DNA of 64,000 bases, from the NCBI RefSeq assembly GCF_000697965.2, contig NZ_CP015880.1:2924001-2988000 (forward strand). The letters are read 5' to 3'. The stretch comes from Ensifer adhaerens. Lineage in GTDB: Bacteria; Pseudomonadota; Alphaproteobacteria; Rhizobiales; Rhizobiaceae. Of the stretch, positions 52,294 to 61,776 are shown one piece after another (position 1 is the stretch's first letter; every line of letters starts with the position of its first letter). The notes beneath the pieces were generated by a model. It was given only the letters and a program-made list of their open reading frames with translations, had not been told where the DNA came from and made no database searches. The translations under genes were made by a program, and so were the position numbers.

Positions 52294-52348
52294 TGGTTGG
52301 TTGTCTCCCTTGCCACGCCTTTTAAGCAGATGCGTGGCAAGGTTGCAA

Positions 52349-54379
52349 TCAGGTGTCGACCACTATGGTTTTCACGGTTCCATCTCCGAACTTGATCTTC
52401 AGATCTCCATCGGCGGAATCCACATACAACACCGCATGGCCCGTAACTGTGGCCGGAGCCGTGATGCCATCGACCAGAACGAACTGGTTGGAATACACGG
52501 CTCGATAGCGCAAAGTGGTCGAGCCAAAATCGTAGGCCACGTCAGAAACAGGCAGCATAGCAGAGCTGAAGATATCAAGCGCGGGGACGTTGCGCGTCGT
52601 CGATGAGCTGGCGGCAATGCGCCAGTAAGAGCCAGCCCCAGTGCTCGTCTGAGGGATGAGCGTCCACGAGCCGGCAATCCCGACCCCGCCGCCAGATACG
52701 TCAGCAGTGAGCGCAGTGAGCCTGTAGAACCACTCAGATCCGTCAGTCGCCCATGTACCGTTCTTGCGCGAGTAAGTTGCCTGGAAAGGGTTCGTATCGG
52801 AAATAAATTGCGCAACCTTGACCGCGCTTTGCGCCACCGGGATGTCGCGGCCGCGGATCTGCGGGGCTATCCAAGTGATTTCGATCGCTGCGCTATTGGT
52901 CCCGCCGACGATATACGAACTGTCGGTGCCCGTTAGGTCGGCAGAAAGGTTGATGATAGCCAGTTCAACACGTGTGAGAGTGCCGCCGCTGTCGAATACG
53001 CTGATAGGTGAATATCCAGCTCCGGTTGTCCGTGCCGGCCTGTCCAGAGAACAGCCAATCAGTTTTATCCCATACATCGGGCCTTCACCGAAGAACTGCA
53101 AGCCGTCACGTTGGCAAGGGCCGAAGGACCCAATAAACGTTAGGTCCCGCGTCGGGTTCGCCGTGGAAGTGGCGACCTGAACGCAGTTGTTCGGCATTCT
53201 GCTTGCCGCGCCCTCAAGGATGCCGCCAACTCTGGCGCCGATGACGGTGGAGTTGCGCGAACCGGCATGAAGCTTCAGAACGGTTGCCGAGGTCGCCCCG
53301 ATATTCGAGTTGTTGGCGTCATAGGTGCTGTCAACCAAGCAGCCCTCAAACGGGCAGCCGCCGATGTCGCCCAGATTCCCCTTCATCATGATGGCGCGAA
53401 CGTATTGCTTGTTGGTCCCGGTGTTCGTCACCCAGGTTGCAGTGCCGTGGAAAAGGCAGTCCTCGATGACATAGGAACGCCATGCCGTTTCCTGAAGGTC
53501 GTTGCTTTCGCCGTTCGGCACCCAGCTTGCGGGAACGTCGATCGCAATGCCGCGCGTAAGGTTGCCAAACTCGCATTTGAAGACATGAAGGCCGCGACCG
53601 ACGACGGTGCACCCCAAAGTGATACCGCCTTCGAACGCGCAATTGAAAACGCGGCAGTCAACGTCGGAAGCGGAACCGCTTGGTCTCTGAAAAAGAAGGG
53701 GTTCTGCCGTGGTCGCGCCATTGCTGGTGAACTTGATGCCAGAGACGACAACGTTAGTCCCGGTAAAGTGGAAGGCGTAGTCAAGGCTGCCATTGTCGAT
53801 GAGGATGGTTGCCGACCGAGCGGCATCGCTGCCCACTCGCGGGTAACCTTGAGCAAATATGTCTTGGTCAGAAACGGCAGACGTGATTTTCGACGTTATG
53901 CGATAAATGCCCCAGCTGAGATCGACATTGAAGCCAGAAGCGATTGCCGCCGAGATTTCGGCTGTGTCATCGGCAACACCGTCGCCAATGGCTCCATACC
54001 ACTGAGGCCGAACCGTGCCGTTAAAGTCCCGCACCCAGGCGCCAGACGTAGCAGCGATGGCATCAGCCTTGATGTACACGCCCTCTTGCGTATCCGCGGC
54101 GATCTCCGCTGAATAGTCGCCAGACCTCCAAAGGAACGTTCCTTCCCGACCGTCTTCGCGCAAATATGCGGTCGTGACTTTGGTCGAATCAACGGCCTTT
54201 AACGCTGTTCTGGTCGCAACATTCGAGCCCTCCATAAATCCGGCCTTTGCCTGGGCCATGAGGGTTCGGAACGCACCATCAAAGCCGGAGACCACGGCTG
54301 TCCCGAGAATGCTGATACCAGCAATATCCTGGTTCTGAGAGGGCGTTTCCGACCAATCAGCAACGCTGTTCTTAGCCAT
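52349..54379 (-). CDS. Tail spike protein with pectate-lyase-like beta-helix
   Basis: Protein of 676 aa. The first about 45 residues are an anchor shared with the neighbouring fibre (DIAGI, GT, FD-A-RTLMAQ). Then comes the typical spike opening RPQWYGAIGDGVADDTAEISAAIASG (near 122-148) of right-handed beta-helix proteins, followed by about 400 residues of Asn/Gly/Thr-rich beta repeats. The C terminus ends VDSADGDLKIKFGDGTVKTI, a trimerisation-type tail. Such spikes bind and often degrade capsular or O-polysaccharide. Confidence 0.8.
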   Translation of the reverse strand: MAKNSVADWSETPSQNQDIAGISILGTAVVSGFDGAFRTLMAQAKAGFMEGSNVATRTALKAVDSTKVTTAYLREDGREGTFLWRSGDYSAEIAADTQEGVYIKADAIAATSGAWVRDFNGTVRPQWYGAIGDGVADDTAEISAAIASGFNVDLSWGIYRITSKITSAVSDQDIFAQGYPRVGSDAARSATILIDNGSLDYAFHFTGTNVVVSGIKFTSNGATTAEPLLFQRPSGSASDVDCRVFNCAFEGGITLGCTVVGRGLHVFKCEFGNLTRGIAIDVPASWVPNGESNDLQETAWRSYVIEDCLFHGTATWVTNTGTNKQYVRAIMMKGNLGDIGGCPFEGCLVDSTYDANNSNIGATSATVLKLHAGSRNSTVIGARVGGILEGAASRMPNNCVQVATSTANPTRDLTFIGSFGPCQRDGLQFFGEGPMYGIKLIGCSLDRPARTTGAGYSPISVFDSGGTLTRVELAIINLSADLTGTDSSYIVGGTNSAAIEITWIAPQIRGRDIPVAQSAVKVAQFISDTNPFQATYSRKNGTWATDGSEWFYRLTALTADVSGGGVGIAGSWTLIPQTSTGAGSYWRIAASSSTTRNVPALDIFSSAMLPVSDVAYDFGSTTLRYRAVYSNQFVLVDGITAPATVTGHAVLYVDSADGDLKIKFGDGTVKTIVVDT

Positions 54380-54405
54380 TCAATTCAACCCTGGAATAGA
54401 GACGA

Positions 54406-55686
54406 TCAGGCGGATTCGAGGGCCGCAATGCGGGCCCTGAGAGATTTGATTTCCGCCACGAGGTAGGGGATCATGGGCGTCCACGAGCCTGACCATTGCT
54501 CGAACCCCTCATCTCCGGGGCGCTTGCTCGAGTCGCTGTCGCCGACGTTGACGCATTCGGGGAGGATTTTGGCAACTTCCTGCGCGATAAAGCCGACTCC
54601 CTCGATATCGCCGGGGACGTGGTTCCATACGTACTTTTTCGGCTGCAAAGCGTCGATGACGGCGCCTGGATCTACGAAACTCTCCAACGGCACCTGATTG
54701 CTTTTCAGTCGTCCGTCTGAGGTGGTGTTATAGGTGGTCGCCGTGGCAGTAACCGAGACATCGCCGACCTGCGTCGTTGCGCGGAACCACAATAGAGCCG
54801 TTCCGTTGCTGGTGTTTCTCTGAATCGCGGCGGCGGGGCCACCACCGCGGGAAAAACCGGAAGCGCTGGCGTTATCCCCGAGGAAGTGACCTGCAGTGGA
54901 AGAGACCGCAAAATCTGTCGGAGCCGACAGGCCAGACGAAAGGACTGTCGTAGACGATTTCAGCGTAGGAGCGGACATATCGACGCTGAAAGTTGCCGTG
55001 GTTTCGCCGATGGAAAGTTTGTTGGTGTTCCGTACCTGAAGGATAACCTGAGGAGCAGAGCCTACAGACGTAGAATCCGCGTTTAGTGCCACACTCCCGA
55101 CGCTGCTGGCTGCGCTCAACTGCGAAACGGCGGACGTATCCGTGTCGGTCAGAGAAAGGACGGGAGAGGAATTGCTGATGGCCGGGTTCGCTGAAAACGT
55201 CTGCGTTGCCGACCATGCCTGAGCCAGACCGAGCAGCGCAAGCGTCCCCGAAGCATCCGGTAAGGTGTACGTGCGTGTCGTGGCGGTGGTGATGCCAGAG
55301 CACTCGAACTGAGCGAGTTTTGTCGCATCCGCATTATCCGCGAACTTCGTTACGTTGTCGGTAAAGGTCTTGTTCGTGAGCGTCTGCGTTGTATCGGCCC
55401 CGACAAGCGTCAGATTCGCATTTGGTATGGTGACAACGCGAGTGGTAGCGGCCCCAATGCCGCCGGCATCAAATCGGAAGATTTTTGTGGGGTCGGCGGG
55501 GTCGCAAAAGCTCCAAGTGTCGTTGACCGGGGCGACTCCCCCATCAACGTCGGCGATCTGGGCCATGAGTGTACGCAGGGCATTGTCAAAGTTGTTGACC
55601 TGATTGGTGCCCTGGATGCCAATTCCGGCGATGTCAGTATTGTCTGCCGCGGTGGAATCCCAATCGCGAACCGTATTCTTAGGCAT
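54406..55686 (-). CDS. Tail fibre protein with S74 intramolecular chaperone
   Basis: Protein of 426 aa. The N-terminal anchor (about 1-45) matches that of the tail spike next door. The middle is Ser/Thr/Ala-rich beta structure (NKTFTDNVTKF, TRTYTLPDASGTLALL). The C-terminal about 110 residues are a peptidase_S74 domain: TSDGRLKSN holds the Ser-Lys pair used for self-cleavage, followed by GVGFIAQEV and a terminal coiled coil. The domain helps trimer folding and is then released. It is 9 nt from the lysin gene and 26 nt from the spike. Confidence 0.85.
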   Translation of the reverse strand: MPKNTVRDWDSTAADNTDIAGIGIQGTNQVNNFDNALRTLMAQIADVDGGVAPVNDTWSFCDPADPTKIFRFDAGGIGAATTRVVTIPNANLTLVGADTTQTLTNKTFTDNVTKFADNADATKLAQFECSGITTATTRTYTLPDASGTLALLGLAQAWSATQTFSANPAISNSSPVLSLTDTDTSAVSQLSAASSVGSVALNADSTSVGSAPQVILQVRNTNKLSIGETTATFSVDMSAPTLKSSTTVLSSGLSAPTDFAVSSTAGHFLGDNASASGFSRGGGPAAAIQRNTSNGTALLWFRATTQVGDVSVTATATTYNTTSDGRLKSNQVPLESFVDPGAVIDALQPKKYVWNHVPGDIEGVGFIAQEVAKILPECVNVGDSDSSKRPGDEGFEQWSGSWTPMIPYLVAEIKSLRARIAALESA

Positions 55687-55694
55687 GTTTCACC

Positions 55695-56855
55695 TCACCA
55701 AAGGCCTGAGGAACCGGAGCGAACAGCCCGGTCGAATTGTCCGCTTTCGCGCTGCACTTGCCGCCCATAGTCGGTCAGACGCCCGTCGCCCTTGGGCGTG
55801 TTCTGGGGGGCTGCTGGGAAGTTCGGGGATTGCGTGACGGAATTGAGAATTGTCGGCCCGAGAAGGCCACCAGCGACCGCGCCAAGCGGACCGAGAAGCA
55901 TCCCGCCGAGAAGACCGCCGCCGAATGCGCCGAGACCCTTTTTAGCCGCCTTGGCGAGCTGTGCGTTTCGGTTCGGGCCCATTCCGGCAACACGAGCCTG
56001 CTGCGCGGCCATCATTTCTTGCTCTTGAGGAGACAGAAGGCCCTGATTGCCCATGACCGAATTGAACGGCGAAGCATCTGCTTGTGGGGCCTGATCGTAG
56101 GCGGTTACGACCGGAGAGCCAGCAGCGCCTTCGACGCCGACCGTTGCCACGGGGGCCTCCGGGAGGGCTTCGAGCAAGCCACCGGGAGCGGGAGCCGTCG
56201 CCATCTCATAAGCCTTGTTTCGTGCGATCAGATCTCGCTTCAACTGGCCCATAGGGTCTTGAGCGGCTACGTCCTGCCGCAACAGACCAATATCGCGGGC
56301 TGCCGTTCGGCCTGCGTCATACAGGCCGTATTGCTCGGCCAAGCTCATAGGTCTTGCCATGGGTGTTGCACTCGCTGGAGGGTTGACGGCTGACATGATG
56401 CCGGTAGTGGCTGAGGCCTGAGGGCCGTACTTCGCGTCGATCGCGCGGAGCTTCGAGCCGTACTTACGATCGGTGGCATAGCCGCCCTGACGCCCGTAAT
56501 TCAGCCCTTCGACGGCTTCGTTGAAGGTCGGGGCGGTAAAGGCATCGCTCCATTTCCGGCTGACAGTGCGCGCCCAATCGCCAAAGGCATTGACCGGGCT
56601 CTCATAGGAGCGGAAACGAGCCCGCTCGCGGACAGGGCCATTCGCAGTGTCTTCCCAGGTGCCTGCCGTGACAGTCGGTCCATTCCAGGACGACCCGGCT
56701 TTAATGCCGAAGTAGTTGTTGCCAACGACACTGCGCCCATAGCCGGTCTCTAGCGAAGCCTGAGAGGCGGCAAGACGCGCCTGGGCATCGTTCAAGCCTG
56801 CCTGCCGTGCCTGGCTATAGGCCTCGTTGTAAAAGCGCTCACGCCGTGACGCCAT
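55695..56855 (-). CDS. Virion-associated peptidoglycan hydrolase (glucosaminidase)
   Basis: Protein of 386 aa. Residues about 5-140 form a glucosaminidase domain like FlgJ/LytG: AAASQASLETGYGRSVVGNNYFGIKAG (catalytic Glu near 37), FRSYESPVNAFGDWA, and a YATDRKYGSKL repeat. The rest is disordered and Ala/Gly-rich with a hydrophobic patch (GGGLLGGMLLGPLGAVAGGLLG). The position among virion genes suggests a lysin that opens the cell wall during DNA injection. Confidence 0.8.
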   Translation of the reverse strand: MASRRERFYNEAYSQARQAGLNDAQARLAASQASLETGYGRSVVGNNYFGIKAGSSWNGPTVTAGTWEDTANGPVRERARFRSYESPVNAFGDWARTVSRKWSDAFTAPTFNEAVEGLNYGRQGGYATDRKYGSKLRAIDAKYGPQASATTGIMSAVNPPASATPMARPMSLAEQYGLYDAGRTAARDIGLLRQDVAAQDPMGQLKRDLIARNKAYEMATAPAPGGLLEALPEAPVATVGVEGAAGSPVVTAYDQAPQADASPFNSVMGNQGLLSPQEQEMMAAQQARVAGMGPNRNAQLAKAAKKGLGAFGGGLLGGMLLGPLGAVAGGLLGPTILNSVTQSPNFPAAPQNTPKGDGRLTDYGRQVQRESGQFDRAVRSGSSGLW

Positions 56856-56894
56856 GGCTGTTCACTTCCTTGTGCACTCGTGTATGTTGAGGGG

Positions 56895-57032
56895 ATGAAC
56901 GAAACACCCGACGCTCTCACGACCATCAGCTACCTGATCGCCGCCGCCCTTCTTTTGCCGCTCGGTTGGTGGTTGAAAGCCAACTACGCCTCAGATGTCG
57001 GCGGCTTCATCCTGTCGTTCTTCGGCTACTGA
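56895..57032 (+). CDS. Possible small membrane protein on the opposite strand (45 aa)
   Basis: 45-codon plus-strand frame with GAGGGG just before the ATG and one hydrophobic helix (YLIAAALLLPLGWWL). It is in the only sizeable gap of the prophage block (56856-57025). It is opposite to all other phage genes here and could be chance. Confidence 0.3.
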   Translation: MNETPDALTTISYLIAAALLLPLGWWLKANYASDVGGFILSFFGY

Positions 57033-59095
57033 GCCGTAGCAAGAGCCCCAGACCTAGCCGGGACTGCCAAGGCGTTCGACAACCGGTCGAGAGCCTGCAT
57101 GTACGATGGATTGCGCGCGGCCAACTGGACTGCACCTCGCAGCGCCCCCGGGTTATCCTGAGACAGGAGGCGGGCTATATTTTCCATTACGCGAGCATCG
57201 GCGCGCTGACCGACCATTCGCGTTCCACGCGCCAGAAGGGCGCCTGTGATGCCTCCCGATATATCTCCGGTATAGGCATAGCCCGCACCAGCACCCAGCC
57301 CGAGTTCCACAAGCTGCCGCGCGGTCGTCGAGTTCCCCATTGAACCGCGCAAGCGGTCGGCCAGATCCTCAACGCGCACGTAGGCTTCGATCTGACGCAT
57401 GCGCTGCGGGCCAAACACCATCTCCATGCTCTCACGAGACGCCTGATTACGGAAAATCGTGCTGATGACGTTCGTCCGATCGGGAGAAGCGCGAATCTTG
57501 TCGATCAACTCCGAAGCGTATCCGGTTGCAAACGCCTGGCGCTCTGTCGGGTTGAAGCCTCGCCAAGCCCTTTGTGCCTCTGGAATGCCGCGGGGTGTAT
57601 TGGCAAAATTCCGACCTGCATCAACGGCGTCGTCAGCGCCGAAGAAGCCAGCAGCCCCTTGGCGCGCGCGCTGGAATGCAGGAACGGCAGTGTCAAGGTC
57701 GCCGTTGAGCGCCTGCCTCAGTGCCGTGATCTCGGAAGCCGTCGTGTTGTCGCCGGCCCTTGCGGCCTTGTCGGAGAAGCTGCGAAGGTTGCGCTGCACA
57801 TGGTCCCAAAACTCGAGATTTGGCGAGACAAGCGTCCCATCAGCCCTCTGTCTTAGAACGTATTGGCCTTGGCTGTTCTGGGTGAAGGGGTTCGGGATCT
57901 CGCGGGCACCAGATACCGCGCCACGATCGGCGCTCTTCCGCGGCACCATATCAACAGCTCGGCGGAACGTCGGCGACTGCATTAGTTGCTGGATGCGAGG
58001 CGTAAAAACCTGCTGCGCGGCCGGATCGCGGTAGGCAGCGTTGTAGGCTGGAGCATTAGTAGCACGTGCCGTCTGCCGAAGGTTCTCCTGAAAGGCAAGG
58101 TCATCAGCATTCCCACCAGTAAGGCGGCGAACGAAGTTCATGGCGCGCTGGCTCTGCGCCCCGAAACGATCACTTGCCGTGTTCTCGATGATGGCACGTG
58201 CCTCGGGCGACTGGTTTGCAACAGACCGAGCAAGAGCCCGCGTCGTCTCGCCGCCCCGATCGGCATTCACGAGCGGGATGTTATTTGCGCGCGCTGCTGC
58301 CTCGTCGGCCTGATTGAGGATCATGGTCGGGTTTGCGCTCACATCGCGCGTGATGGCCGCACCGACGCGCCTCTCTGCCTCTTGGGCAGGGTTGCGAACC
58401 GCATTGATGAACGGAGATATTTGCTCACCAGCGGCTTGTCCAAGACGGCGAAGACCTGCACCAACAATCGGGATAGCCCCGCCAATGCCGCCGCCGATCG
58501 CTGCGCTACCGACAATTTCCTTTGCGTCACCACCACGAGCCGCCGTGTCAGCGCCCGAGATCAACGCCGAAGAGGCCAATGATGCCCCGGCTCGCGTTCC
58601 AAGGCTTCGGCCAGTGATGCCGAGCGCACGAGCCCCAAGAGCCGTAGACCCGCCCGCAGCCATAGAGCCAACGTTCCCGGCAAGCTGACCAGCGAAATTG
58701 ATGCGCGGGTGCTTTTCCTTCGCGGCTTCAGAGATCCGCTGCGCTTCCTTCACGTTCTCGTCGTAGTCGCTGCCCTCGATTGCCGACGTGAGAGCCGCAG
58801 CGCCTCGCTGAGTGCCGCCGAGCAACATGGGCCCGAGGACCGGAACGCCTTCAAGCATGCCGGTCAGGCCTGCGCCTACGCGGCCACTGGCGGATCCCAG
58901 GTCTTCCTTCTCAAGCTCTTTCAATCCCTCCTCATAGGAGAGATGACGGCCAGCGGCGGGCTTATCCTGTGGCTGGGAACCGGCCGGCAGAGATGCCGCG
59001 ATTTCTTCCACCGTGGCGTTCTGCTGCTCGGGCGTCATCTGAAGGAAACCGTCGTCAACAGTGACGCGGCGACCGTTGATGTTGAGTGTCGCCAT
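57026..59095 (-). CDS. Internal virion (ejection) protein, putative
   Basis: Protein of 689 aa. An N-terminal small domain (TLNINGRRVTVDDGFLQMTPEQQNATVEEIA) typical of phage injection proteins is followed by Gly/Ala-rich hydrophobic stretches near 85-105 and 140-215 that could insert into membranes. A long helical region with SANPTMILNQADEAAARANNIPLVNADRGGETTRALAR follows, and again a Gly-rich patch near 600. Size, composition and position match internal core/ejection proteins of podoviruses. Assignment is by analogy. Confidence 0.65.
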   Translation of the reverse strand: MATLNINGRRVTVDDGFLQMTPEQQNATVEEIAASLPAGSQPQDKPAAGRHLSYEEGLKELEKEDLGSASGRVGAGLTGMLEGVPVLGPMLLGGTQRGAAALTSAIEGSDYDENVKEAQRISEAAKEKHPRINFAGQLAGNVGSMAAGGSTALGARALGITGRSLGTRAGASLASSALISGADTAARGGDAKEIVGSAAIGGGIGGAIPIVGAGLRRLGQAAGEQISPFINAVRNPAQEAERRVGAAITRDVSANPTMILNQADEAAARANNIPLVNADRGGETTRALARSVANQSPEARAIIENTASDRFGAQSQRAMNFVRRLTGGNADDLAFQENLRQTARATNAPAYNAAYRDPAAQQVFTPRIQQLMQSPTFRRAVDMVPRKSADRGAVSGAREIPNPFTQNSQGQYVLRQRADGTLVSPNLEFWDHVQRNLRSFSDKAARAGDNTTASEITALRQALNGDLDTAVPAFQRARQGAAGFFGADDAVDAGRNFANTPRGIPEAQRAWRGFNPTERQAFATGYASELIDKIRASPDRTNVISTIFRNQASRESMEMVFGPQRMRQIEAYVRVEDLADRLRGSMGNSTTARQLVELGLGAGAGYAYTGDISGGITGALLARGTRMVGQRADARVMENIARLLSQDNPGALRGAVQLAARNPSYMQALDRLSNALAVPARSGALATAQ

Positions 59096-60150
59096 TATTC
59101 AACGCTCCACTTCACGCCGTTTCCTGTTGTTCCGCCAAGGCGAGCGCCTTGAGTGGCCGCAGGGGCGCTGGATCCGCCTTGAAGGCGCGACTGTGCCCTG
59201 GCAATGCCTTGGTCGATGATCTTTTCATAATCGTTCAAGGCCTCGACGAACGCCTCTTCAGAGGTCGCCGTATCCATGCGGGTGACCGCCTTCGTTGCCG
59301 CATCGCCTTCAGCGTTCGAAAGGGCGCCGAGGCCGCGCATCTGCTGAATGGCCGTGAGGAACGCGCCGGATTTCGCCTGATTGACCTTGTTCTGGTAGTC
59401 GTAGCCGGGAGTAGCCGGAACGCTGTTGAACGCCCACCCGCTCCAACCGGTGCCAGCCTGCCGGTTGGGATCGGTCTTCAGCTGCGTGATGATATCCTTG
59501 GCGTTCCTGCCGGCCTGAAGGTCACCCGGTGCAGCGGCGATGTTCTTGCCTTCCGCAGTTCCGATTTCCTTCTGGCGTTCGGCGCCTGCGAGATCCTTCG
59601 GGACTTGCTGGATGATCGCGCCGCTCTTGTTGTCGCGGATGCCGATCGAAGTTCCAAGATCAACCGACGACGTGCCGGGGGTAAGCCTGACGCCTTCCGG
59701 GACATCAACACGACGCAGACCGCCACTCTTCAATGGCTGGAAGCCGACCGTGTTCCCTTCAGTGTCTTGACCGTAAACGAGGTTGAGACCGGCTTCCACA
59801 TCATCACCGCCGACACCTGCCGGTGGCGTGACCCACTGGCCCGTTTCAGCGTTGTAGAGGTTCTTGCCGACTGCCATGAAGTTGTTCTTCGGCTTGGCCG
59901 CTTCAAGCTTCTGCGTATAGGCCATCTTCCATGCATCCCCCGGAGACATGGCCCCCGACTGCACCGCCTGCGCGAGATCGGGATACGACTTCGCCAAGAA
60001 CTGCATCGTCTTGTTCGTATTGATCCCCTGAGCAAGCCCTTGAGCGCCAAGCGCGGCCTGCTGCTGGGCGTTTTGGCCCGAGAGGAGGCCAAGCCCGAGC
60101 TGGGTGAGCGCCATATTGTTCGTGCGCAGGAAGTCCATCGGTCCAGCCAT
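59095..60150 (-). CDS. Phage structural/internal virion protein, putative
   Basis: Protein of 351 aa. The N-terminal 60 residues are Gln/Ala-rich helical (LGLGLLSGQNAQQQAALGAQGLAQG), then a mixed domain, and a helical C-terminal part (YDYQNKVNQAKSGAFLTAIQQMRGLGALSNAEGDAATKAVTRMD). The stop overlaps the next start as TAATG. No named family recognised; it lies between other virion components. Confidence 0.6.
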   Translation of the reverse strand: MAGPMDFLRTNNMALTQLGLGLLSGQNAQQQAALGAQGLAQGINTNKTMQFLAKSYPDLAQAVQSGAMSPGDAWKMAYTQKLEAAKPKNNFMAVGKNLYNAETGQWVTPPAGVGGDDVEAGLNLVYGQDTEGNTVGFQPLKSGGLRRVDVPEGVRLTPGTSSVDLGTSIGIRDNKSGAIIQQVPKDLAGAERQKEIGTAEGKNIAAAPGDLQAGRNAKDIITQLKTDPNRQAGTGWSGWAFNSVPATPGYDYQNKVNQAKSGAFLTAIQQMRGLGALSNAEGDAATKAVTRMDTATSEEAFVEALNDYEKIIDQGIARAQSRLQGGSSAPAATQGARLGGTTGNGVKWSVE

Positions 60151-60160
60151 CGTCTACCCC

Positions 60161-61018
60161 TTAAAAGAGCCCGCCAAGGAGGCCTAGGCCTGTCGTGCCG
60201 TACCCGAGCGCGGTCAAGAACGGATTCTGACCCGGCTGAGATTGCGTCTGACTGCCACCGAGTGCACCGGCACCCGATGCGATGGCGTTAAGCCGCCCGA
60301 GCTGGTTCCAGCCAGCATTGTTCTTGTCATTGAAGATGCGCAGTTTGTCGTTCATCTGTCTGGTTGCCAGATCCTCGTTCATCGCCCCGATCTGCATCAA
60401 ATCCTGCGCCGGCTGCCTTAGCCCCTGATAGGCTGTCCCGAGGTTGCCAATGCCCTGCTGGCCCATGTTGAAAAGGTTCGAGTTCGCAGCGTCACGGCGG
60501 TTCTGCCAGTTCTGGTATTCAGAGCCCACCATTCGCGATGTCAGGTCGCCGACTTCGCTGGCAAGGTTCCCTTGGTGCACCCCGGACCCGTAGCGGCCCG
60601 CTCCACCCGCAGAGAGATTGACGGAATCGCGCGCAGCACTCTGAGCCTGCTGCAACACCTGCTGGAACGCTGGGTTGGCGTTGATGTCGAAGTTGGAATT
60701 TGCGGTGGCCTGCGTGTTGTTGAGAGCGGCCTTCTGCGCGTCGTTGAACCCGCCTTGATTGATGATATCGCGGTACTCGCCAGACGTGCCTCTTCCCCCG
60801 GCATTTCCGAAAGCGATGTTTTCCATGCCTCCCATTGCCTGTTTGGTCTGCTGCGACCAAGGGACGACGGTAGACCCGGTGTAAACGCTCTTCTGGCCGG
60901 TCGGGTCTTGATTGAACAGCTTTTGCGCCTGGTTGAGGCCGAGTTGCAGCGCGGGCTGCGCGGCCTTCCAGGGGGCGTTGTTTGTCGTGGTAGTCTGCTG
61001 TTTGCTTCCACCGGACAT
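60161..61018 (-). CDS. Phage virion protein, Gln/Asn/Gly-rich
   Basis: Protein of 285 aa, rich in Gln, Asn, Gly and Ala (APWKAAQPALQLGLNQAQKLFNQ; ALNNTQATANSNFDINANPAFQQVLQQAQ), with a hydrophobic C terminus (GYGTTGLGLLGGLF). This composition is common in podovirus DNA-ejection proteins. No specific family recognised. Confidence 0.6.
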   Translation of the reverse strand: MSGGSKQQTTTTNNAPWKAAQPALQLGLNQAQKLFNQDPTGQKSVYTGSTVVPWSQQTKQAMGGMENIAFGNAGGRGTSGEYRDIINQGGFNDAQKAALNNTQATANSNFDINANPAFQQVLQQAQSAARDSVNLSAGGAGRYGSGVHQGNLASEVGDLTSRMVGSEYQNWQNRRDAANSNLFNMGQQGIGNLGTAYQGLRQPAQDLMQIGAMNEDLATRQMNDKLRIFNDKNNAGWNQLGRLNAIASGAGALGGSQTQSQPGQNPFLTALGYGTTGLGLLGGLF

Positions 61019-61021
61019 TGG

Positions 61022-61429
61022 CTATACCTCGATTTCGTAAGTGACGCGCAGCCTCTTGGCGCCTGGGAAAACTCGGGCCCACCCTTCGCGACCATCCGCC
61101 ACGAGGCAGGATGCGCCGTTTTCTCGGGCCATCTTTGAAGCGAATTCCATTGCCTGAGGGAGCCAGAAGCTCATCTCCTCTCCGGCGATCGACAGACAAC
61201 GCAGCACGCTCTTCCCGCTCCAGTTCTGGAACTGGAGGATGATTGTCGCGATAGGCTGGCCCTCATCATCGAGGACAGCGACCAGAAAGGCGCTGCCAGA
61301 GCGGCACATCTGCCAGAGATCCCCGCTGGACATATCGCCCCCAGTTTTGCTGCACGAGTCCTGAACGCGAGTGGCAACTTTAGGCCAAAGCGCATCGACT
61401 TCAGCCGCGTTCGCAATACCAATCCTCAT
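61022..61429 (-). CDS. Phage GNAT-like protein, putative
   Basis: Protein of 135 aa whose core (SGSAFLVAVLDDEGQPIATIILQFQNWSGKSVLRCLSIAGEEM, then WLPQAMEFASKMARENGASCLVADGREGW) looks like the acetyltransferase-like proteins encoded among head-tail genes of many phages. Its ATG overlaps the upstream stop as ATGA. Whether it is an active enzyme is not clear. Confidence 0.55.
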   Translation of the reverse strand: MRIGIANAAEVDALWPKVATRVQDSCSKTGGDMSSGDLWQMCRSGSAFLVAVLDDEGQPIATIILQFQNWSGKSVLRCLSIAGEEMSFWLPQAMEFASKMARENGASCLVADGREGWARVFPGAKRLRVTYEIEV

Positions 61430-61776
61430 CGGGTCAACGCGAAGTTGAGCATGAAAATAAGAGTGACGTGCACGGAGGAATTGCCCACCACTCGGATTTC
61501 GTCGCCTTCCCGAAGTCGCAGAGGAAGGCTTTCGACAACCTCCGTCGCGTCCGTCGCAACCGGCTTCTGCCAGATAAGGTGTTCCGTCGTGTTCGCAGCG
61601 TCGTACCAATAAAGCTGACAGACCACGGCAGAGGCGTTGTCATTGCAAAAGGCGAAACTGGCGAGCGTCAGCGTGTCGTCGTCCATCGCCGTTCCAACGG
61701 CAATTTTCGTCGTGTTGGCAAGCGTCTGGCAGATCGGAACGTAGACGTTGCCGGCGTAATTACCTGTGACCGCCAT
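61426..61776 (-). CDS. Phage hypothetical protein (beta-rich)
   Basis: Protein of 116 aa, predicted all-beta (VYVPICQTLANTTKIAV, LTLASFAFCNDNASAVVCQLYWYDAANTTEHLIWQ, IRVVGNSSVHVTLIFMLNF). It overlaps both neighbours. It is likely a small tail or head-decoration component; the function is not known. Confidence 0.6.
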   Translation of the reverse strand: MAVTGNYAGNVYVPICQTLANTTKIAVGTAMDDDTLTLASFAFCNDNASAVVCQLYWYDAANTTEHLIWQKPVATDATEVVESLPLRLREGDEIRVVGNSSVHVTLIFMLNFALTR

